Below, piece after piece: positions 1 to 5,835 of a stretch of DNA of 5,890 nucleotides. Position numbers and translations under genes: made by a program. This stretch comes from Bacteroidales bacterium (lineage in GTDB: Bacteria; Bacteroidota; Bacteroidia; Bacteroidales; Muribaculaceae): contig CAAEIL010000158.1 in NCBI GenBank assembly GCA_900755985.1, positions 1 through 5,890 of the forward strand, read 5' to 3'. Each line of letters starts with the position of its first letter. The stretch's first letter is position 1. A model generated the notes under the pieces. That model was not told where the DNA came from, did no database searches, and saw only the letters and a list, made by a program, of their open reading frames with translations.

Positions 1-1
1 A

Positions 2-94
2 GGATGGCTCGGAGAAGTTGGTCTGTTTTCATCCCACAAAGTTAATAACTATACGCCTGACACGAGTGCGCTACCCACCGGGAAAATCCGCTGA
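2..94 (+). CDS. Possible C-terminal fragment of a plus-strand gene cut by the window edge
   Basis: Reading from base 2, 30 codons stay open to a TGA at 92-94. The peptide begins GWLGEVGLFSS and ends ALPTGKIR. Its composition looks natural for a protein end, and a strong hairpin lies 45 bases downstream, as expected after a gene. I do not recognise the family and assign no function. The case is weak. A second frame (from base 3) is also open to about base 101. On the opposite strand an ATG at 32 opens a frame running off the left edge (MKTDQLLRAI...). Only the sequence to the left can decide between these. Confidence 0.35.
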   Translation, partial: GWLGEVGLFSSHKVNNYTPDTSALPTGKIR

Positions 95-97
95 CCC

Positions 98-123
98 GTA
101 ACTTGCGTAACCTGCTAACCTGC
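98..123. repeat. Three short tandem units, GTAACYTGC type
   Basis: Three head-to-tail copies of an 8-9 base unit are visible: GTAACTTGC (98-106), GTAACCTGC (107-115) and TAACCTGC (116-123). They begin four bases after the TGA at 92-94 and end shortly before the hairpin at 140. They are non-coding if the left-edge gene call is right. No function is known to me; replication slippage is the simplest origin. Confidence 0.6.
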
Positions 124-139
124 AAACCGGCCATAAATA

Positions 140-175
140 ATTGCCCCGGACGCTTTGCGTATCGTCCGGGACAAT
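140..175 (+). terminator. Strong GC-rich hairpin, probable terminator of the left-edge gene
   Basis: CCCGGACG (145-152) pairs perfectly with CGTCCGGG (163-170). The stem extends through one C-A mismatch (144/171) into ATTG (140-143) against CAAT (172-175), giving 12 base pairs around a 10-base loop. The T-run after the stem is poor in the plus direction (CTTACAG). Read on the minus strand the stem is followed by the slightly more T-rich ATTATTTATG, so it could act in either direction. The structure is clear; its role as a terminator is inferred from position. Confidence 0.55.
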
Positions 176-211
176 CTTACAGAATTATATAACATTCAAC
201 CGTATTTGCAG

Positions 212-244
212 TTTCAGACCGTGGCCTGAAAGTGTTTTGTTTTT
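212..244 (+). terminator. Weak terminator-like hairpin with T-rich tail
   Basis: TTTCAG (212-217) pairs with CTGAAA (226-231) around an 8-base loop. It is followed by GTG and then TTTTGTTTTT (235-244), which resembles an intrinsic terminator facing right. The stem is short and AT-rich, so it would be weak alone. It could be a backup to the stronger hairpin at 140-175, which lacks a good T-run. Confidence 0.35.
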
Positions 245-308
245 CGCGGTGCGATTATTCGAATTCTGGTTAAGAAGAAGGTGTAAAGAAAAAGAGTAAT
301 TTCATTGT

Positions 309-338
309 TAGAACACCCCGGGGGCTTGTTTTGTTCTA
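309..338. other. Inverted repeat TAGAACA/TGTTCTA around a C/G-run core
   Basis: TAGAACA (309-315) is the exact reverse complement of TGTTCTA (332-338). The 16 bases between contain CCCC directly followed by GGGGG, which cannot fold on itself without a loop, so the outer stem would close over a strained or open interior. It could be a protein-binding dyad or a transcript hairpin. No T-run follows on either strand, so a terminator role is not supported. Confidence 0.35.
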
Positions 339-404
339 TGGAATCTACGACAATAAACGTTAATGTTCCGGATCTTTTCTGCGATTATTGACTTGGCAGA
401 ATTG

Positions 405-439
405 TATAAGAAAAGCGCTCCTCGGTGAGAGGAACGCTT
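405..439 (-). terminator. Intrinsic terminator ending the minus-strand gene cluster
   Basis: The stem is AAGCG (413-417) with CGCTT (435-439) and TCCTC (419-423) with GAGGA (429-433). One C-A mismatch separates the two parts and the loop is GGTGA. On the minus strand the stem runs directly into TTTTCTTATA, a proper T-rich tail. It lies 24 bases after the stop codon of the DUF3108-type gene. This is the best-formed terminator in the window and fixes the end of the leftward transcript. Confidence 0.8.
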
Positions 440-463
440 ATAAGGAGCGGGGTAGGGGGGGAC

Positions 464-1240
464 TTAGCCTCCGGTATAGAAGCATTGTACTTTGCCAACC
501 TTGAGTTTGCCCTCGAGGCGGACGGGAATGTGACGGGAGTCGGTGGTTATCCACGCGTCCATGTCGTCTGAGGTCTTTTTGCCTCCGTCGCCGGTGAATG
601 TAAATTTTATATGGTATGTGCTGAATGACTTTTTGTCATATTTTATATTTTCGACGCCTATATACTTGATTGTCAGTAGTTCCTTGCGTTTGCCCGAGAA
701 TATGTTGACGGTGATGACGTGGCCGCTCTTCCAGTTGGCGTAGGGGAGCGCACGCATGTAGTAGAACGACGAAAGCATGTCGACCGTTGTTCCGGAAGCC
801 AGCAGGTCAATTGCCTGATTGACTTTGAGCTTACCTTTTTTGTTACGTTTGGTGCGGGTGCAGTGAGCGGCGACTTTGCCGGTGCCTAAATGGTTGTATT
901 TGACATAGTCGTGCTTGTGCTCATCGCCTTCGTGGGCTATTTTTTCGTAAAACTGTGGTTTGAATCCCTGAATGACAATGGAGCCGTTGAGGGTATCGCG
1001 CACGCGGTAGAAGCGGTCGGCCCATTTTTCGGACGCTGCCGTCAGCTGGGTGGAGTAGACATTCCCTTTTACGCGGAGCGATAGTGTGGCGTGTCCGGCC
1101 TGTTTGTTGACAACGCCCCATTTGTACATAACTTTGTAGTTGAGCGACTCGTTGCTGAAAGCTGCTTTGGCCGCTGTAGACGATGATATCAATAATATTG
1201 CCGTCAGTACGAGGCTTATCAGTCGTTTGCTTAGTTTCAT
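464..1240 (-). CDS. Secreted DUF3108-type protein of unknown function
   Basis: 258 residues. The N-terminus is a classical Sec signal peptide: KLSKR, a hydrophobic core (about residues 8-20), then an A24-K25-A26 site. The mature protein is therefore predicted to reach the periplasm or outer membrane; the residue after the site is not Cys, so it is not a lipoprotein. The rest looks beta-strand rich. An early 'YKVMYKWGVVNKQAGHATL' segment and a late 'DDMDAWITTDSRHIPVRLEGKLKVG' segment (about 225-250) match my memory of the DUF3108 family, whose role is unknown. There are two cysteines (C127, C253). I chose the ATG at 1240; the preceding codon at 1243 is TTG, a less likely start. It is the last gene of the minus-strand cluster, 138 bases after the YhcH-family gene and 24 bases before the terminator. 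I see no promoter matching the full consensus directly upstream. Confidence 0.8.
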   Translation of the reverse strand: MKLSKRLISLVLTAILLISSSTAAKAAFSNESLNYKVMYKWGVVNKQAGHATLSLRVKGNVYSTQLTAASEKWADRFYRVRDTLNGSIVIQGFKPQFYEKIAHEGDEHKHDYVKYNHLGTGKVAAHCTRTKRNKKGKLKVNQAIDLLASGTTVDMLSSFYYMRALPYANWKSGHVITVNIFSGKRKELLTIKYIGVENIKYDKKSFSTYHIKFTFTGDGGKKTSDDMDAWITTDSRHIPVRLEGKLKVGKVQCFYTGG

Positions 1241-1280
1241 CAATCGTATTGTTAGAATGTGAGTTTTTGCTGTGGATTAA

Positions 1281-1312
1281 AGGCTTGCTGCCTGTCGGAT
1301 GTTTATCCGGAC
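1281..1312 (-). other. Two adjacent small hairpins between minus-strand genes
   Basis: In the minus direction GTCCGGAT pairs with ATCCGAC (1312-1294, one bulge, AAAC loop). It is immediately followed by AGGC-AGCAA-GCCT (1293-1281) and then TTAATCC. They lie in the 138-base gap between the YhcH-family and DUF3108-type genes. Without a real T-run they may be a weak attenuator or processing site, or chance. Confidence 0.25.
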
Positions 1313-1378
1313 TCTTGCATTATGACACATTGGACGGCCGAAAGTTTATGTCGTATTTGAAAACAAATGTTAAACGGG

Positions 1379-1828
1379 TTACTGCCCTACCGGAATTTTT
1401 ATGCAAATTTTTTTGTGGAAGCCAATGCCAATGTTGGGTCCGTGTGCGTCATCTGGGAAGAAAACCACGGCTTCGCCGACACGGACGTGCATCATCGAGT
1501 GGGCGTCGTCGCCGTAAAATTCGATGTCGCGCTCGGGGTCGTAAGGAGTGAGTATTCTCCGGCAACGGCGAACCGGGGCCCATCCGAAAGCTTCGTCGTT
1601 GTTGAGCGGGACATGTATGTCGATATATCGGCGGTGTGCTTCGAGGTGTGCGCGCTCGCGTGGAACCATAGCGTTGCGTTCGAAGTTCGCGTATGCACCC
1701 TTGTCAAGTTCTTCGGTGTGTACGTTGAACTCGGTTTTGGTTCGGTGGGTCAGCCATTCGAGGGCCGTCCGCAACTGTGGATAGGCTTGGGCGGTCTGTT
1801 CGTAGTCGGCTAAGTCGAATAGTATCAT
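1379..1828 (-). CDS. YhcH/YjgK/YiaL (DUF386) family protein
   Basis: 149 residues, close to the family's usual length of about 150. Members are small cupin-like beta-barrel proteins acting in sugar metabolism; E. coli NanQ (YhcH) is a sialic acid anomerase, and EbgC is the small subunit of evolved beta-galactosidase. Visible signatures are LEAHRRYIDIH (62-72), the loop LNNDEAFGWAPV (75-86) where the family usually has a G-E pair, and FFPDDAHGPN (123-132) followed by KKICIKIPV (139-147). His, Asp and Glu in these segments are the likely metal or substrate ligands. The frame stays open upstream to 2047, but that extension overlaps tdk and looks non-coding. The ATG at 1828 gives the canonical MILFDL start behind an A-rich leader. 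It starts 73 bases after tdk with no clear promoter between, so co-transcription with tdk is likely. The exact sugar cannot be told; no sialic acid genes are in view. Confidence 0.87.
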   Translation of the reverse strand: MILFDLADYEQTAQAYPQLRTALEWLTHRTKTEFNVHTEELDKGAYANFERNAMVPRERAHLEAHRRYIDIHVPLNNDEAFGWAPVRRCRRILTPYDPERDIEFYGDDAHSMMHVRVGEAVVFFPDDAHGPNIGIGFHKKICIKIPVGQ

Positions 1829-1901
1829 TTTTTTTTCGGTTTTTCCGGTAGGATGAATAAAGAAGTATGATATGTGTGTTGCTGGTTTGTGGAGACGTCG
1901 C

Positions 1902-2549
1902 TCATTCGTCATCGTCAATGTCCGAGAAGTCAAAGGGCAGCGAGTCGCGCGAGCTTTGCTCGATGCGCTTGTTGCGCCAGCATTTGCGGCATACGGCAAC
2001 ATAGCGGTCGTCGCCCCCGATTTCGACCTGAGCTCCTTCGCTGACAAAGTTGCCGGCCGAGTCGATGCGTGCGTTTACTATGGTTTTGTTGCCGCAATTG
2101 CATGTCGATTTTATCTCGTCTATGGTGTCGGCAATTTCGAACAGCCGTCGGGAACCTTCAAAGAGGTGGGACTGGAAATCGGTGCGAAGCCCGAAGCAAA
2201 TGACGTTTGACCCATAATCGTCGACTACGCGCGACAGTTGGTCGATTTGCTGCGCGGACAGAAATTGTGCTTCGTCGACAAGAAACCAGTCGACAATCTT
2301 GCCCGTGTGTTTGAACATACGGCGGATAAAGCGGTATAGATCGGTGTCGGGGAATATCCATTCGCAGTGGCGCTCGATGCCTATGCGCGACCGTATCACC
2401 GAATCCCCTTCGCGGGTATCGATGGCCGGCTTCATGCACAGGTAGTTCATGTGGCGCTCTTCGAAGTTGTATGCCATAGTCAGCAGTAGCGCTGTCTTGG
2501 CCGAGCCCATTGTCCCGTAACGGAAATAAAGTTTGCCTTTGCGGTTCAT
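1902..2549 (-). CDS. tdk: Thymidine kinase (type II, TK1-like)
   Basis: 215 residues. It phosphorylates thymidine (and deoxyuridine) with ATP to give dTMP in the cytosolic salvage pathway. The Walker A loop is GTMGSAKT (12-19), with Ala where many homologues have Gly. The YNFEERHM segment (27-34) follows it. The Walker B/catalytic segment is LVDEAQFL (90-97), with E93 as the expected catalytic base. The zinc-binding lasso half supplies C150 and C152 (CNCG) and C187 and C190 (CRKC), with GGDDRYVAVC between as the thymidine-binding loop. The C-terminus ends in an acidic tail (DFSDIDDDE). All key residues appear intact. The start at 2549 places the P-loop at the usual distance from the N-terminus. 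The gene is divergent from gltX and probably heads the minus-strand transcript. Confidence 0.96.
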   Translation of the reverse strand: MNRKGKLYFRYGTMGSAKTALLLTMAYNFEERHMNYLCMKPAIDTREGDSVIRSRIGIERHCEWIFPDTDLYRFIRRMFKHTGKIVDWFLVDEAQFLSAQQIDQLSRVVDDYGSNVICFGLRTDFQSHLFEGSRRLFEIADTIDEIKSTCNCGNKTIVNARIDSAGNFVSEGAQVEIGGDDRYVAVCRKCWRNKRIEQSSRDSLPFDFSDIDDDE

Positions 2550-2559
2550 TGATTGGTTC

Positions 2560-2573
2560 TATATTATAATATA
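2560..2573. repeat. Perfect 14-bp AT palindrome before tdk
   Basis: TATATTATAATATA is its own exact reverse complement and ends 10 bases upstream of the tdk start codon. If transcription starts near the box at 2600-2607 it lies in the tdk leader, where it could influence translation start or bind a regulator. AT-rich leaders are common in this phylum, so the symmetry may be incidental. Confidence 0.6.
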
Positions 2574-2599
2574 ATGTGTGGCGTTTGCATAATTTTCGT

Positions 2600-2607
2600 C
2601 AAAGTTA
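2600..2607 (-). promoter_or_regulatory. Candidate -7 box for tdk
   Basis: Read on the minus strand these bases are TAACTTTG, an exact match to the Bacteroidota -7 consensus TAnnTTTG. It is 50 bases upstream of the tdk start, giving a leader of roughly 40-45 bases. No clean TTTG -33 element is found 19-21 bases further up, so the promoter may be weak or activator-dependent, or the match may be chance. Confidence 0.45.
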
Positions 2608-2650
2608 ATCAGTTTTTTTGAATCGCCGATGCCTGTTATGGGGATTTTTA

Positions 2651-2700
2651 TCGACATGTTTTCGACATCTTCGGTCATCTTCGGCCGTTGTCGGGCATTG
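2651..2700. repeat. Five degenerate TCG-led units phased at about 10 bp
   Basis: Units begin at 2651, 2662, 2671, 2681 and 2691. The first two share TCGACAT, the second and third share an exact CATCTTCGG (2666-2674 and 2676-2684), and the last two are TCGGCCGTTG and TCGGGCATTG. Start-to-start distances are 11, 9, 10 and 10 bases, about one DNA turn. The array lies in the divergent tdk/gltX region, ending 24 bases before the gltX -33 element. It could be a binding array for a regulator or a decayed tandem duplication. Confidence 0.5.
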
Positions 2701-2723
2701 ATTGTGCTTTGGAACAAGCTATC

Positions 2724-2755
2724 TTTCGCTGTTTCAAAAATAAATACTAATTTTG
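2724..2755 (+). promoter_or_regulatory. gltX promoter, Bacteroidota type
   Basis: The -7 element is TAATTTTG (2748-2755), a full match to TAnnTTTG. The -33 element is TTTC (2724-2727), one base off TTTG, with exactly 20 bases between. Transcription should start near 2761-2763, leaving a leader of about 25 A-rich bases before the gltX ATG, with no Shine-Dalgarno sequence, as is usual in this phylum. It probably drives gltX and waaA together. Confidence 0.75.
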
Positions 2756-2787
2756 CGGTCGGAAATCAAGATTAATTCTAAAAAGAA

Positions 2788-4335
2788 ATGGAAAATCAAG
2801 TTCGCGTGCGTTTTGCACCTTCGCCTACGGGGCCGCTTCATATAGGTGGTGTCCGCACTGCTCTATATAATTATCTGTTTGCCCGCAAAAACGGCGGTAA
2901 AATGATTCTTCGTATCGAGGATACCGATTCGCATCGCTTTGTCCCCGGTGCCGAGGACTACATTAACGAATCTCTTGCCTGGCTGGGTATAGATATCGAT
3001 GAGGGTGTCCGCGAAGGAGGACCCTATGGACCCTACAAGCAGAGCGAGCGCCGTGATATTTATCGCGAGTATGTACAGCGGCTGCTTGACAGCGGTAGCG
3101 CTTACATCGCTTTCGATACGCCCGCCGAGCTTGAAGCCAAACGCGCGGAAATTAAGAATTTTCAGTACGATGCCTCGACACGCATGATGATGCGCAATTC
3201 GCTGACTATGCCTGCCGACGAGGTGCGCCGGCTCATAGACGATGGTGCCGTCTATGTTGTGCGTTTCAAAGTCGAGCCCGGACGCGATGTCGATGTCGAT
3301 GATATGCTGCGTGGCAAAGTTACCATCAAGTCCGACATCCTCGATGACAAGGTGCTTTACAAGAGCGCTGACGATCTGCCAACTTATCATTTGGCCAATA
3401 TCGTTGATGATCACCTGATGAAGATTTCGCACGTAATCCGTGGCGAGGAATGGTTGCCGTCTGCCCCACTGCATGTGCTGTTGTACAAGGCTTTCGGTTG
3501 GGCTGACACTATGCCACGCTTCGTTCACCTGCCACTATTGCTTAAGCCCGATGGCAAAGGCAAGCTCTCCAAGCGTGACGGCGACCGTCTCGGTTTTCCT
3601 GTCTTCCCTCTCGAATGGAAAGCACCGGACACCGGCGAAATTTCGTCCGGATACCGCGAGAGCGGCTATCTGCCCGACGCAGTCGTCAACTTCCTTGCTT
3701 TGCTTGGATGGAATCCCGGTGACGATACCGAAATAATGACCAGAGAACAGCTGATTGATAAATTCTCGTTCGAACACTGCTCGCGCTCAGGAGCGAAATT
3801 CGCTTTCGACAAGGCCAAGTGGTTCAATCATCAATATCTGCAGATGACTCCCGATGATAAGCTCGCACAACTTTTTGTTCCGGTGCTTCGCAGCCATGGT
3901 GTCAATCCCGACGATTTTTCGCCCGAATATATTGCCGGTGCTGTTTCGCTTGTCAAGTCGCGCATCAACTTTGTCGAAGACCTTTGGGAACAAGCCTGCT
4001 TCTTTTTCGAAGCTCCCACAGAGTATGACCCTAAGGCTGTCAAAAAACGTTGGAGTGCCGAAATGCCTGCAATTCTCGAAAATATCTGCGGAATACTTGA
4101 CGCCTCGCGTGATGATTTTGCCTCGGCAAGTGTCGAGCCTAAAGTCCTGGGATATATTAAGGGCAACGGCCTGCACATGGGTAACGTCATGAATGCTTTC
4201 CGCCTGACTGTCGTCGGACGATGCATAGGTCCCCACATGTTCGAGATTACCGAACTTCTGGGACCGGACGAGACTATTCGACGCATACGCGAGGGTATCA
4301 AAAACATTAAGCCAGTCGATGAACCCGCTGTATAA
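2788..4335 (+). CDS. gltX: Glutamyl-tRNA synthetase
   Basis: 515 residues, about the usual length. A class I aminoacyl-tRNA synthetase of the cytosol that attaches glutamate to tRNA-Glu using ATP. The Rossmann catalytic domain opens with FAPSPTGPLHIGG (9-21; the HIGH signature reads HIGG) and RIEDTD (42-47). It continues with the conserved RGEEW (218-222) and the KMSKS-type loop KLSKR (259-263). The loop is followed by GDRLGFPVFPLEW, an extension I associate with Bacteroidota enzymes. The cysteine-rich zinc site of the E. coli enzyme is absent (YIAFDTPAEL in that region), as in many bacteria. The C-terminal anticodon-binding helical domain ends with the typical GNVMNAFRLTVVG...GPHMFEITELLG block. 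The start at 2788 gives the standard short N-terminus and sits correctly behind the promoter. The 3' end overlaps waaA by 17 bases. I cannot tell whether it is strictly tRNA-Glu specific. Confidence 0.97.
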   Translation: MENQVRVRFAPSPTGPLHIGGVRTALYNYLFARKNGGKMILRIEDTDSHRFVPGAEDYINESLAWLGIDIDEGVREGGPYGPYKQSERRDIYREYVQRLLDSGSAYIAFDTPAELEAKRAEIKNFQYDASTRMMMRNSLTMPADEVRRLIDDGAVYVVRFKVEPGRDVDVDDMLRGKVTIKSDILDDKVLYKSADDLPTYHLANIVDDHLMKISHVIRGEEWLPSAPLHVLLYKAFGWADTMPRFVHLPLLLKPDGKGKLSKRDGDRLGFPVFPLEWKAPDTGEISSGYRESGYLPDAVVNFLALLGWNPGDDTEIMTREQLIDKFSFEHCSRSGAKFAFDKAKWFNHQYLQMTPDDKLAQLFVPVLRSHGVNPDDFSPEYIAGAVSLVKSRINFVEDLWEQACFFFEAPTEYDPKAVKKRWSAEMPAILENICGILDASRDDFASASVEPKVLGYIKGNGLHMGNVMNAFRLTVVGRCIGPHMFEITELLGPDETIRRIREGIKNIKPVDEPAV

Positions 4336-5665
4336 CGCCGGAATCGCACTATATCGCACAGCCGCACATGTAGCCGCCTGCCGCAGCGACAAGGTTTCGC
4401 GTATGCTTCGTGGACAGGCCTCGGCTCTTGATGATATTGCCCGAGTCAGGCAGACCCGCGCTGCCGAAGGTTTCGATTATTGGTTCCATGCTGCCTCGCT
4501 CGGCGAGTTTGAGCAGGCACGGCCGCTTATCGAAGCCATACGCCGCCGCTGCCCCAATGCCTCGATTTGCCTTTCGTTTTTTTCGCCCTCAGGATATGAG
4601 GTCCGCAAAGATTACTCGAAAGTTGACTGTGTTGTCTATCTGCCGTTCGATACACCTTCACGCGCACGCACTTTTGTTGACGCAATTGCCCCACGTACCG
4701 CTATCTTTGTCAAATATGAGTTCTGGGGAAACATATTGCAGACTTTGTTCCGGCGCAATGTCCCAACCTTGCTTATTTCGTCAATATTCCGTCCCGGTCA
4801 GATTTTCTTCAAACCATGGGGCGGTCAGTTCAGACGTATCTTGCGATGCTTTTCAAAGATATATGTACAGGACGAAGACTCGCAGCGGCTCCTCCGTGGT
4901 ATTGGCCTGCAGAATATCACTGTCGCTGGAGACACACGCTTTGACCGCGTCACTGACATCATGGCGGCGGCTAAACCTCTCCCGGCCGTTGACCGCTGGC
5001 TTGCCGACTCACCCTTTACGCTGATAGTCGGCTCGTCATGGCCTCAGGACGAGGAGCGTTATATCCCTTGGCTCAACGCCAATCACCCCGTGCGTGCCAT
5101 AGTCGCACCCCACGAGTTCGACAACAAACGTATTGCCAGACTTGCCGAAAACTTCGATGGTCGCGTAATGCTATGGTCTCAACTCGCTTCGGACAGGGAA
5201 ATTCCCGCCGATACGCAAATACTTATAATAGACACCTTCGGGCTGCTATCAAGCCTGTATAGGTACGGACACGCCGCTATTATCGGCGGAGGCTTCGGCG
5301 CAGGCATCCACAACATCAACGAAGCTGCCGTCTATGGAATCCCCGTAATATTTGGACCTAACAACGGCAAATTCCGCGAAGCCGCCGGACTGATAGGTGC
5401 CGGAGGTGGTTTCCAATACGAAGATGCGGCCTCCTTGAAAGCTATACTTGATAGCCTGTCAGGACTCTCGGGACCCGGGCAGTGCAATCCCGGTTTAGAA
5501 ACTTTCACGTCTGGCCAAATGTCTGAAAGTGCGCAGGCCGACGCGGTTCAGTCTCTTAATGCAGACAATCAGGTCCGTATTTCAGCCGGCCAAGCCGCTG
5601 CCCGCTACATTCAGTCGCACCTCGGAGCAACCAATCACATTCTCCGCGACCTTTTCCCCTCCTAA
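4319..5665 (+). CDS. waaA: 3-deoxy-D-manno-octulosonic acid (Kdo) transferase
   Basis: 448 residues. It transfers Kdo from CMP-Kdo to the lipid A precursor at the inner face of the cytoplasmic membrane, the first inner-core step of LPS synthesis (also called kdtA). The GT-B fold shows an N-terminal domain with FHAASLGEFEQARPL (56-70; E63 matches the catalytic Glu of the family), FVKYEFWGN (130-138) and AGDTRFDRV (203-211). The C-terminal domain has VGSSWPQDEE (237-246), APHE (263-266), DTFG (305-308) and GGGFGAGIHNINEAAVYGIPVIFGP (323-347), which forms the CMP-Kdo site. DTFGLL replaces the DTxGEL of proteobacteria, as I recall for Bacteroidota. The first 30 residues may form the membrane-associating helix. 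Residues about 381-419 are a low-complexity stretch that looks like an insertion before the final helix (AGQAAARYIQSHLGAT). The start lies inside gltX with a 17-base overlap and no clear Shine-Dalgarno, so translational coupling is plausible. Confidence 0.95.
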   Translation: MNPLYNAGIALYRTAAHVAACRSDKVSRMLRGQASALDDIARVRQTRAAEGFDYWFHAASLGEFEQARPLIEAIRRRCPNASICLSFFSPSGYEVRKDYSKVDCVVYLPFDTPSRARTFVDAIAPRTAIFVKYEFWGNILQTLFRRNVPTLLISSIFRPGQIFFKPWGGQFRRILRCFSKIYVQDEDSQRLLRGIGLQNITVAGDTRFDRVTDIMAAAKPLPAVDRWLADSPFTLIVGSSWPQDEERYIPWLNANHPVRAIVAPHEFDNKRIARLAENFDGRVMLWSQLASDREIPADTQILIIDTFGLLSSLYRYGHAAIIGGGFGAGIHNINEAAVYGIPVIFGPNNGKFREAAGLIGAGGGFQYEDAASLKAILDSLSGLSGPGQCNPGLETFTSGQMSESAQADAVQSLNADNQVRISAGQAAARYIQSHLGATNHILRDLFPS

Positions 5666-5700
5666 ACCGACTTTTTGCCATCACATCTGCATAGGCGATT

Positions 5701-5725
5701 GGGCCTTATGGAACAGGCCCTTATT
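5701..5725 (+). terminator. Probable terminator after waaA
   Basis: GGGCCT (5701-5706) pairs with AGGCCC (5715-5720) around an 8-base loop and is followed by TTATT. It starts 36 bases after the waaA stop codon, where the gltX-waaA transcript should end. A competing pairing of the second arm with a further GGCC (about 5717-5729) is possible. The T-run is short, so efficiency is uncertain. Confidence 0.55.
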
Positions 5726-5746
5726 GGCCCTCTCGATGCCTCGTGC

Positions 5747-5768
5747 TTGTCTTTCTCTTGTCTTTCTC
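5747..5768. repeat. Perfect 11-bp tandem duplication
   Basis: TTGTCTTTCTC occurs twice back to back (5747-5757 and 5758-5768). It sits between the waaA terminator and the A-rich tract before the right-edge promoter. Slippage is the likely origin; no role is evident. Confidence 0.7.
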
Positions 5769-5782
5769 CCACGCAGATTTTC

Positions 5783-5833
5783 AAAAAAAAATCCTAAAAA
5801 GTTTGCACAATTCGGCGAAAGTGCCTACCTTTG
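5783..5833 (+). promoter_or_regulatory. Strong consensus Bacteroidota promoter with A-tract upstream
   Basis: The -33 element TTTG (5802-5805) and the -7 element TACCTTTG (5826-5833) match the consensus perfectly with 20 bases between. A run of nine A (5783-5791) and a further AAAAA (5796-5800) lie immediately upstream, like an UP element. Start of transcription should be near 5839-5841. This is the best promoter in the window. In this phylum such promoters with A-tracts often drive rRNA or tRNA operons, and no protein start is seen before the window ends. The driven gene itself is outside the window. Confidence 0.85.
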
Positions 5834-5835
5834 CA

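Larger units (their letters stand above)
95..404. other. Non-coding intergenic stretch with several hairpins
   Basis: This 310-base stretch has no reading frame I would call a gene. It contains the short tandem repeat (98-123), a strong GC-rich hairpin (140-175), a shorter hairpin followed by a T-rich run (212-244) and a 7-bp inverted repeat around a CCCCGGGGG core (309-338). I found no full Bacteroidota promoter (TTTG, about 20 bases, TAnnTTTG) on either strand. It is best read as the space between a possible plus-strand gene end on the left and the end of the minus-strand gene cluster on the right. Confidence 0.6.

Noticed and set aside
1..94. tRNA remnant on the minus strand (GGTAGCGCACTCG resembles a D-arm and anticodon stem)
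   Set aside because: The anticodon stem does not close and there is no T-arm or acceptor stem.
338..391. 17-codon plus-strand ORF (MESTTINVNVPDLFCDY)
   Set aside because: Too short, with no promoter or ribosome-binding context; expected by chance in a 370-base gap.
1238..1243. TTG start at 1243 for the DUF3108-type gene
   Set aside because: The adjacent ATG at 1240 gives the same signal peptide minus one residue and is the more usual start.
1829..2047. N-terminal extension of the YhcH-family frame back to 2047
   Set aside because: It would overlap the end of tdk by about 146 bases on the same strand, its Ala/Ser/Thr/Arg-rich sequence looks like a tdk shadow, and the family begins at MILFDL (1828).
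2863..3528. Long minus-strand open frame inside gltX
   Set aside because: It is antisense to an unmistakable GluRS and shows no family motifs.
3787..4392. Long minus-strand open frames across the gltX 3' end
   Set aside because: They are shadows of gltX/waaA codon structure, without recognisable domains or promoter.
4410..5024. 204-codon plus-strand frame inside waaA
   Set aside because: It overlaps conserved WaaA motifs in another frame; the Arg/Ser/Leu-rich composition is typical of a shifted reading.
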